Origin: Solibacillus isronensis
GTDB taxonomy: Bacteria > Bacillota > Bacilli > Bacillales_A > Planococcaceae
Reading direction: 5' to 3'
NCBI RefSeq assembly: GCF_900168685.1
Contig: NZ_FVZN01000014.1
Coordinates: 558,001 to 622,000, forward strand
DNA: 64,000 bases
Positions 58,267-64,000 of the stretch are shown in pieces. A model generated the notes under the pieces. The model searched no databases and was not told the DNA's origin. It saw nothing but the letters and a program-made list of their open reading frames with translations. Positions within the stretch are counted from its first letter, which is position 1; each line of letters begins with the position of its first letter. The position numbers and the translations under genes are program-made.

Positions 58267-58333
58267 CAATGGTGCGATGTTTAACTTCTTTGAGCAGGTG
58301 TCAACACGCCTTTTGAAAGAAGTTAAACCATTG
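58267..58333 (+). repeat. Long inverted repeat between rpsO and pnp
   Basis: GTTTAACTTCTTT (58279-58291) pairs perfectly with AAAGAAGTTAAAC (58316-58328), and the outer CAATG (58267-58271) pairs with CATTG (58329-58333) across a one-sided bulge. The 24-nt loop has partial pairing (AGGTGT / ACACGCCT). No T-run on the + strand. Confidence 0.8.
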
Positions 58334-58470
58334 CTGGAGAGCAAAAATATTTTATTAAATTTATCGATATTTTAATCAAAAAATTTAGCATAGAAAACGC
58401 TTTTTTGATACACTAACTATGGTACATAATTTGATACGTAGAGTGTTTCAATAAGAAAGGGGTTCATTTA

Positions 58471-60585
58471 ATGAACGAAAAAAAGGTCTTTTCGTATGAA
58501 TGGGCAGGCCGTCCACTTGTAGTAGAAGTAGGACAGCTAGCAAAACAAGCAAATGGTGCTGCGATGATCCGCTACGGCGAAACAGCAGTTTTAGCTACGG
58601 CTACAATGTCAAAACAGCCTAAAGCATTAGATTTCTTCCCGTTAACAGTTAACTTTGAAGAACGTCTTTATGCAGCAGGTAAAATCCCAGGTGGTTTCAT
58701 TAAACGTGAAGGACGTCCATCAGAAGCGGCAGTATTAACTTCTCGCTTAATCGACCGTCCAATCCGTCCAATGTTCCCGGATGGTTTCCGTAATGAAGTA
58801 CAATCAATTTTAATGGTTATGTCAAATGATTCAGACTGCCCTGCTGATGTAGCGGCAATGTTTGGTTCTTCATTATCATTAGCAATTTCTGATATCCCAT
58901 TCGACGGACCGATTGCAGGTGTACATGTAGGATATATCGACGGTGAATTCGTTGTGAATCCGACTGTAGAACAATCTGCAAAATCGACAGTTCACTTAAC
59001 AGTAGCAGGTAACAAAGACGCGATTAACATGGTAGAAGCAGGCGCTTTAGAAGTACCTGAAGAAATCATGCTTGAAGCGATCATGTTCGGTCATGAAGAA
59101 ATTAAAAAGTTAATTGCTTTCCAAGAGAAAATTGTTGCTGAAGTTGGTAAAGAAAAACTAGAAGTAACATTATATGAATTAGATGCAGACTTAACAGCAG
59201 CGATCAAAGCTGAATGTGAAGCTGATATGAATACTGCGATCCAAACAGTGGACAAGCAATTACGTCAAGAAAATATTACAGCAGTAAAAACACGTGTTAT
59301 CGAATCTTATGAAGCGCAGGAAGCTGACGAAGATACGATGAAACAAGTGAATGCTATTTTAGATAAAATGGTAAAAGACGAAGTGCGTCGTTTAATTACA
59401 GAAGATAAAGTTCGTCCGGATGGTCGTAAGCAAGATGAAATCCGCCCGCTTTCTTCTGAAGTAGACCTATTACCACGTGCACACGGTTCAGCATTATTCA
59501 CACGTGGACAAACGCAAGCATTATCAATTTGTACTTTAGGTGCTTTAGGTGACGTTCAAATTATTGACGGCTTAGGTATTGAAGAGTCAAAACGCTGGAT
59601 GCACCACTACAACTTCCCACAATTCTCAGTTGGGGAAACAGGTCGTTACGGTAGCCCAGGCCGTCGTGAAATCGGTCACGGTGCATTAGGTGAGCGTGCA
59701 ATTTTAGCAGTAATGCCATCTGAAGAGGAATTCCCGTATGCAATCCGTTGCGTATCGGAAGTATTGGAATCAAACGGTTCTACTTCTCAAGCATCAATCT
59801 GTGCATCAACAATGGCTCTTATGGCTGCAGGTGTGCCAATTAAAGCACCGGTTGCAGGTATAGCAATGGGTCTTGTTAAAAAAGGCGAGCACTATACAGT
59901 ATTATCAGATATCCAAGGTATGGAAGACCACCTTGGCGACATGGACTTTAAAGTGGCAGGTACAGCTAAAGGTGTAACAGCACTTCAAATGGACATTAAA
60001 ATCGATGGTCTGTCTCGTGATATTTTAGAAGAAGCATTAACTCAAGCGAAAATCGGCCGTATGCACATTTTAGAGCATATGATGTCAACGATTTCAGAGT
60101 CTCGCACTTCATTATCACAATACGCACCAAAAATCGTTTCAATCAAAATTAATCCTGACAAAATCCGCGACGTAATCGGACCGGGTGGTAAAGTAATCAA
60201 TAAAATTATTGATGAAACAGGCGTTAAAATTGATACAGAACAAGATGGTACAATTTACATCGCTTCAGCTGATGAAGCAATGATTAACCGTGCTAAAGAA
60301 ATGATCGAATCAATCGTACGCGAAGCTAAAGTAGGCGAGTACTACATGGCAACAGTAAAACGCATTGAAAAATTCGGTGCATTCTGTGAAATCTTCCCAG
60401 GTAAAGACGGCTTACTGCATATTTCTGAAATTCAGGAAGAACGTACGAAAGAAGTAGAAGACGTATTAAAACTAGGCGATGAATTACTAGTGAAATGTAT
60501 CGAGATCGATAAACAAGGTCGCGTAAACTTATCACGTAAAGTAGTTATCAAAGAAGAAAAAGAGCGCGCAGAACAAGGGAAATAA
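58471..60585 (+). CDS. pnp: Polynucleotide phosphorylase
   Basis: 3'-5' phosphorolytic exoribonuclease, main decay enzyme of Bacillus mRNA. 704 aa. Two RNase PH domains ([40 protein letters not shown]), helical linker, KH ([20 protein letters not shown]) and S1 ([20 protein letters not shown]). An AAAGGGG site precedes the ATG. Follows rpsO as in most bacteria. Confidence 0.97.
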   Translation: MNEKKVFSYEWAGRPLVVEVGQLAKQANGAAMIRYGETAVLATATMSKQPKALDFFPLTVNFEERLYAAGKIPGGFIKREGRPSEAAVLTSRLIDRPIRPMFPDGFRNEVQSILMVMSNDSDCPADVAAMFGSSLSLAISDIPFDGPIAGVHVGYIDGEFVVNPTVEQSAKSTVHLTVAGNKDAINMVEAGALEVPEEIMLEAIMFGHEEIKKLIAFQEKIVAEVGKEKLEVTLYELDADLTAAIKAECEADMNTAIQTVDKQLRQENITAVKTRVIESYEAQEADEDTMKQVNAILDKMVKDEVRRLITEDKVRPDGRKQDEIRPLSSEVDLLPRAHGSALFTRGQTQALSICTLGALGDVQIIDGLGIEESKRWMHHYNFPQFSVGETGRYGSPGRREIGHGALGERAILAVMPSEEEFPYAIRCVSEVLESNGSTSQASICASTMALMAAGVPIKAPVAGIAMGLVKKGEHYTVLSDIQGMEDHLGDMDFKVAGTAKGVTALQMDIKIDGLSRDILEEALTQAKIGRMHILEHMMSTISESRTSLSQYAPKIVSIKINPDKIRDVIGPGGKVINKIIDETGVKIDTEQDGTIYIASADEAMINRAKEMIESIVREAKVGEYYMATVKRIEKFGAFCEIFPGKDGLLHISEIQEERTKEVEDVLKLGDELLVKCIEIDKQGRVNLSRKVVIKEEKERAEQGK

Positions 60586-60612
60586 TTGATTCCAAGCGCA
60601 TAAAAACAAGAT

Positions 60613-60651
60613 AAAAAGGGAGGTTGTACACTATTGTACAGCCTCTTTTTT
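60613..60651 (+). terminator. Intrinsic terminator of pnp
   Basis: AAAAAGGGAGG-TTGTACA pairs with TGTACA-GCCTCTTTTT around CTAT with minor mismatches, ending in T6. Confidence 0.82.
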
Positions 60652-60663
60652 AAATAACTTATG

Positions 60664-60730
60664 GAAGAGTGCTAAGAGCGTCACATCATTTGACAACGCA
60701 TTCTTGTCCAAATATCCTGTGGAACTTCAA
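60664..60730 (+). repeat. Type-2 structured intergenic repeat, copy 3
   Basis: GTGCTAAGAGC leads to hairpin GTCA-CATCATT-TGAC, then AACGCATTCTTG, then TCCA-AATATCCTG-TGGA and ACTTC. Most decayed of the three copies. Confidence 0.55.
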
Positions 60731-60794
60731 ATTGGAATACTAATGATTTTTAAGTCATACTTATAATTTATTAGCCGAAATAAAGGAGAAATTT

Positions 60795-62021
60795 ATGGTA
60801 CAAGTAATTACAGCAAAAAATGGCGTGCGCATTGTCACTGAGCAAATGCCGCATGTCCGGTCATTATCGGTCGGCATTTGGGTCAATGCAGGCTCACGCT
60901 TCGAAACAAAAGAAGAAAATGGGATTACCCATTTCATCGAGCATATGCTTTTCAAAGGAACGAAAAACCGTACAGCCCGCCAAATCGCGGAAGAGTTCGA
61001 CCGCATCGGCGGAGAAATTAATGCCTTCACATCGAAGGAACATACATGCTATTACGCAAAAGTGCTGGACCATCATGGGGAGCTCGCAATCGATATTCTG
61101 TCCGATATGTTCTTTAACTCTTTATTTGCAAAAGAAGAAATTGAACGCGAACGCCAAGTCGTCCTTGAAGAAATTTATATGAGCGAAGATGATCCGGCAG
61201 ACGATGTCCATGAAAAATTATGGGGTGTCATGTTCTCGGAAGATGCGCTGGGTCGTCCGATTTTAGGAACACCGGAAACGCTGGCAACATTTGATGAAGA
61301 GATGATCCGCGCGTATATGGCGAAACATTACGGCCCTCAAAATGTTGTCATTTCGATTGCAGGGAATATTGAAGAGAGTTTAATGGAAAAAGTGGAAGCG
61401 TTATTCGGAAACTACGAAGCAAGTGAAGAATCGGTAGTTTCCAAACCGTCTTACCCGACATTTACACCAGGTGAAGTTGAAAAATTACGCGACACTGAAC
61501 AGGCGCATATCGCAATTTCATTCCCGGCGATTGCGGTAAAAGATCCGAAAATGTACAGCTTTATTGCATTGAATAATATTATCGGCGGCAATATGAGTTC
61601 ACGCCTGTTCCAGGAAGTGCGTGAAGAGCGCGGCTTGGCGTATTCTGTATTCAGCTACCAGTCGAGCTATGAAGATGTAGGGACATTTACGATTTATGCA
61701 TCGGCATCGAAACAAAATCTGGATGCATTAAAGCAGCAGATCGACCAGACGTTATTTGACCTAGTTGCAGGCGGGGTAACGGAAACCGAGCTTGAAAATG
61801 CGAAGGAGCAATTAAAGGGCGGCTTCGTGTTAGGTCTTGAAGGAACGGAAGACTTTATGAACCGTAATGGAGTCAATGAACTGATCCACCAAAATCACCG
61901 TTCAGTCGATGAAGTGCTGGCAAAAATCGATGCGATATCAATGGAAACGATCGATGAGTTAATTACACAAATTTTATTATCCGAACCGGCAATTGCGATT
62001 ATCGGACCGGAAAACGAATAA
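60795..62021 (+). CDS. mlpA: M16 family zinc peptidase (MlpA/YmxG-like)
   Basis: Processing-peptidase-like M16 enzyme. 408 aa, near B. subtilis MlpA. Inverted zinc motif HxxEH in THFIEHMLFKGT (H46, E49, H50), with the third acidic ligand about 75 residues on (RQVVLEEIYMSEDDP). C-terminal R/Y segment (FQEVREERGLAYSVFSYQSS). Start ATG after AAAGGAG. In B. subtilis ylxY lies between pnp and this gene; here it is absent. Confidence 0.93.
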   Translation: MVQVITAKNGVRIVTEQMPHVRSLSVGIWVNAGSRFETKEENGITHFIEHMLFKGTKNRTARQIAEEFDRIGGEINAFTSKEHTCYYAKVLDHHGELAIDILSDMFFNSLFAKEEIERERQVVLEEIYMSEDDPADDVHEKLWGVMFSEDALGRPILGTPETLATFDEEMIRAYMAKHYGPQNVVISIAGNIEESLMEKVEALFGNYEASEESVVSKPSYPTFTPGEVEKLRDTEQAHIAISFPAIAVKDPKMYSFIALNNIIGGNMSSRLFQEVREERGLAYSVFSYQSSYEDVGTFTIYASASKQNLDALKQQIDQTLFDLVAGGVTETELENAKEQLKGGFVLGLEGTEDFMNRNGVNELIHQNHRSVDEVLAKIDAISMETIDELITQILLSEPAIAIIGPENE

Positions 62022-62022
62022 C

Positions 62023-62066
62023 AAAAAGGACAGCGCGTGCTAGCAGTTAGCATACGCTGTTCTTTT
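62023..62066. terminator. Bidirectional terminator between convergent genes
   Basis: AAAAAGGACAGCG-TGCTA pairs with TAGCA-CGCTGTTCTTTT, loop GCAGT with a small internal loop. T-runs on both strands serve mlpA and the leftward ABC operon. Confidence 0.8.
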
Positions 62067-62685
62067 AAAATTCAGCCGCCGGAAATTTTATTGCAGCCGA
62101 TTTAAAATATTGATAGTAAATAATGAAACCAATTATCGGAACAATCGGTGCACCCATTAGTGCAATGTCCATAATACTAAATATTAGCATGATCATTAAA
62201 TGAACAAACGCAAAGAGAAAAAAGTAGCCTAGCATTGTTCCGATTGATATGCTTTTCGTACCTTTTGTCGGATTGCTTAAATAGTTTTTCAGCATCGAGC
62301 CGACCGAAGCAATTCCTGCAGCAAAAGCGATTGAAATTAATGACAATTCAATGTCTTCGATTTGATGATCCAGATATAAATATGTTTGATAAATCCCGAT
62401 AGGAATCGTTATGATAAGCAAGAGCAGTAAACTGAAAATAAATAAGCTTTTTACAAAGTCCTTTGGGTCAATCGGCATTACCCGGAATCGTTTCATAAAG
62501 TGGTTTTCAATCAAGTAGCTAATACCTAATGACGGCAAGAGCAACAGAAAATAGAAAACTATAAAACCAAAATTAACTTCTTTCAAAATGATCCACTGAA
62601 TCGCGATCATCGCGGCAATAAATAAAAAAACAGTGATAAATAGTTTTCGCGAAAGATAAAAATGCATTTTAAGCAGTGCAATCAT
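62065..62685 (-). CDS. ABC transporter permease-like membrane protein
   Basis: 206 aa, six hydrophobic segments spread along the protein, short hydrophilic loops. No recognised substrate motif. It overlaps the next gene by four bases (start at 62685, stop of neighbour at 62682), and follows an ATPase gene, so it is probably one permease half of an ABC-2 type exporter. Function otherwise unknown. Confidence 0.7.
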   Translation of the reverse strand: MIALLKMHFYLSRKLFITVFLFIAAMIAIQWIILKEVNFGFIVFYFLLLLPSLGISYLIENHFMKRFRVMPIDPKDFVKSLFIFSLLLLLIITIPIGIYQTYLYLDHQIEDIELSLISIAFAAGIASVGSMLKNYLSNPTKGTKSISIGTMLGYFFLFAFVHLMIMLIFSIMDIALMGAPIVPIIGFIIYYQYFKSAAIKFPAAEF

Positions 62686-63278
62686 AAGACATCCCTCCTG
62701 TATTCACGAAAGTAATTGATGCTTGCAGCGATGATGAGTAGGATCAATAAACTCACAAATAAAATGAAACTCTGAAAAGTAGATAAATTTCCTAAAAATA
62801 TGAGTAATTGAGAAAATCCTAATGGAATAAGAAATACAAAAAAGTTCATAAACCGACCAAACTTGCTGCGGCGAAAGAGCAGGAAAAAAGCGATAATAAA
62901 AAAACTGATGCCAAAGCTTACGAATAGCTGTTTGACGGATGGCAAAACAAGCTGCTGTTCAAGCAATGTTTGAATCGCGGTCGTTGCTACAATTGTATAA
63001 AGGATATAGTACAGAGTGTAACGTCCTAAAAAAGAGAGATCCACAATGAAAAAGGTCTTTTTGGAAATTGGAAACAAACTTGTCATGAGGAGCTGGCTTT
63101 CCCGTTGATCCAAATAAACGGCACAGAGCGCTGTTATACTAATGGACAGTATAAAGTATGCGGCGACTTCGGTACCTTCAAAAAATAAAGGAAGAGCTAA
63201 AATTGATGCCACAAGTGGTGTAAACAAAATCCATGCAGATAATTGCTGACCATAAAAACGATAAAGCATCTGCTTCAT
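62682..63278 (-). CDS. ABC transporter permease-like membrane protein
   Basis: 198 aa with six predicted membrane segments. The N-terminus (MKQMLYRFYGQQLSAWILFT) resembles bacitracin/antibiotic-type ABC-2 permeases in layout, but I cannot name a family. Start shares a base with the ATPase stop, indicating one operon. Confidence 0.7.
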   Translation of the reverse strand: MKQMLYRFYGQQLSAWILFTPLVASILALPLFFEGTEVAAYFILSISITALCAVYLDQRESQLLMTSLFPISKKTFFIVDLSFLGRYTLYYILYTIVATTAIQTLLEQQLVLPSVKQLFVSFGISFFIIAFFLLFRRSKFGRFMNFFVFLIPLGFSQLLIFLGNLSTFQSFILFVSLLILLIIAASINYFREYRRDVL

Positions 63279-64000
63279 TATTTCCGCCCCTTTACGAAAA
63301 ACAGCATCAGATCATCAATCGTCGGTTTTTGCAGTTCAATGACTGGATTCACGAATTCACGCATAACCAAGTACTCAATCCCAAACACATAATCCCGTTT
63401 GCCGATTATCGAATGGTTCGGTATAACTTTCGCTTCTTCATGCGATCCTTTCCAAATTCCGTAACCGTACAGCAGGTCATCTTTATTTTCACTGAACAAA
63501 ATTTCCCCGTCATGGATAAATGTTATCGTATCGGCGATTTTCTCCAAATCCGATGTAATATGTGAAGAGAAGAGAATGGCATGATCTTCCTGTTCCATAA
63601 AGTTTTGCAGCATACCGAGCACTTCATCGCGTACGATCGGATCAAGACCGCTCGTTGGTTCATCAAGCAGCAAAAGTTTCGGCCGGTGTCCTAATGCAAG
63701 TGAAAGGGCGAGCTTCATTTTCGCTCCTTTAGACATCGTTTTGATTTTGTCATACTTCGGCACATCCAGCTGCTCCAGCAATTGATAAAAATAAGGACGG
63801 TCCCAAGTAGGATACACATTTCCGTACAGGACATCGAGCTCCTTTGGTGTAAAACTTTCCGGTACATGCAGTTCATCAAATACAACCCCGATTTGTGCCT
63901 TTAGCTCCACTTCATGTTCGATATGGTCTTTTTCGAATAAAAGAATGTTGCCATCAATTTTTTTCAGCAAATTTAAAATGAGTTTGATCGTCGTTGATTT
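63278..64000 (-). CDS. ABC transporter ATP-binding protein, 5'-truncated by window edge
   Basis: The frame is open to the last base: KSTTIKLILNLLKKIDG begins with the end of Walker A, so the start and the first part of the P-loop lie outside. 240 residues are visible. Signature-like MSKGAKMKLALSLALG replaces LSGGQ, Walker B LLLLDEPTSGLDP, and H-loop FSSHI are present. The C-terminal extension (about 70 aa) is typical of YtrB/BcrA-type exporters. Substrate unknown. Confidence 0.88.
   Translation of the reverse strand, partial: KSTTIKLILNLLKKIDGNILLFEKDHIEHEVELKAQIGVVFDELHVPESFTPKELDVLYGNVYPTWDRPYFYQLLEQLDVPKYDKIKTMSKGAKMKLALSLALGHRPKLLLLDEPTSGLDPIVRDEVLGMLQNFMEQEDHAILFSSHITSDLEKIADTITFIHDGEILFSENKDDLLYGYGIWKGSHEEAKVIPNHSIIGKRDYVFGIEYLVMREFVNPVIELQKPTIDDLMLFFVKGRK

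Overview
The window looks like the chromosome of a low-GC Gram-positive of the Bacillales, most likely a Planococcaceae member (Solibacillus/Lysinibacillus-like). This rests on gene order and on how closely the proteins resemble those of Bacillus subtilis; no 16S gene is present. Apart from three genes at the right edge, everything is on the + strand. The order follows the B. subtilis trmFO-codY / fla-che / rpsB-pyrH-polC-nusA-infB-pnp segment almost gene for gene.

Region 1 (1-5250): the 3' part of trmFO, then xerC(codV)-hslV(clpQ)-hslU(clpY)-codY. Region 2 (5251-34381): a leader of about 560 bp and then the fla/che cluster. It runs from rod and basal body (flgB flgC fliE fliF) through switch, export ATPase and hook (fliG-fliK, flgD, a small flagellar-operon protein, flgE, swrD/flbD, fliL, fliM, fliY, cheY), export gate (fliZ-flhA), placement and number control (flhF, flhG) and chemotaxis (cheB cheA cheW cheC cheD) to sigD and swrB. 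Two small proteins I cannot assign flank sigD. Unlike the B. subtilis operon as I know it, sigD is preceded by a strong intrinsic terminator and an extended -10 promoter, so it may be a separate unit.

Region 3 (34382-62021): translation, envelope and RNA genes: rpsB, tsf, pyrH, frr, uppS, cdsA, dxr, rasP, proS, polC, rimP, nusA, rnpM, ylxQ, infB, ylxP, rbfA, truB, ribF, rpsO, pnp and an M16 peptidase. Region 4 (62065-64000, minus strand) is a three-gene ABC transporter whose ATPase runs off the window.

The main discovery is that polC, the essential replicative DNA polymerase gene, is split by an ORF-less group II intron of about 793 nt (47549-48341). Removing exactly this segment restores the catalytic motif PDIDLNFSGEYQ and one 1460-codon frame. 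The intron has a GTGCG 5' end, a domain V hairpin with a GAAA loop, and a short domain IV with no reverse transcriptase, so any maturase must act in trans.

Other non-coding signals: two families of structured intergenic repeats whose stems show compensatory changes between copies; a GC-rich hairpin between a Shine-Dalgarno sequence and the swrD start; a promoter followed at once by a weak-U-tract terminator before rimP-nusA; and a long inverted repeat between rpsO and pnp.
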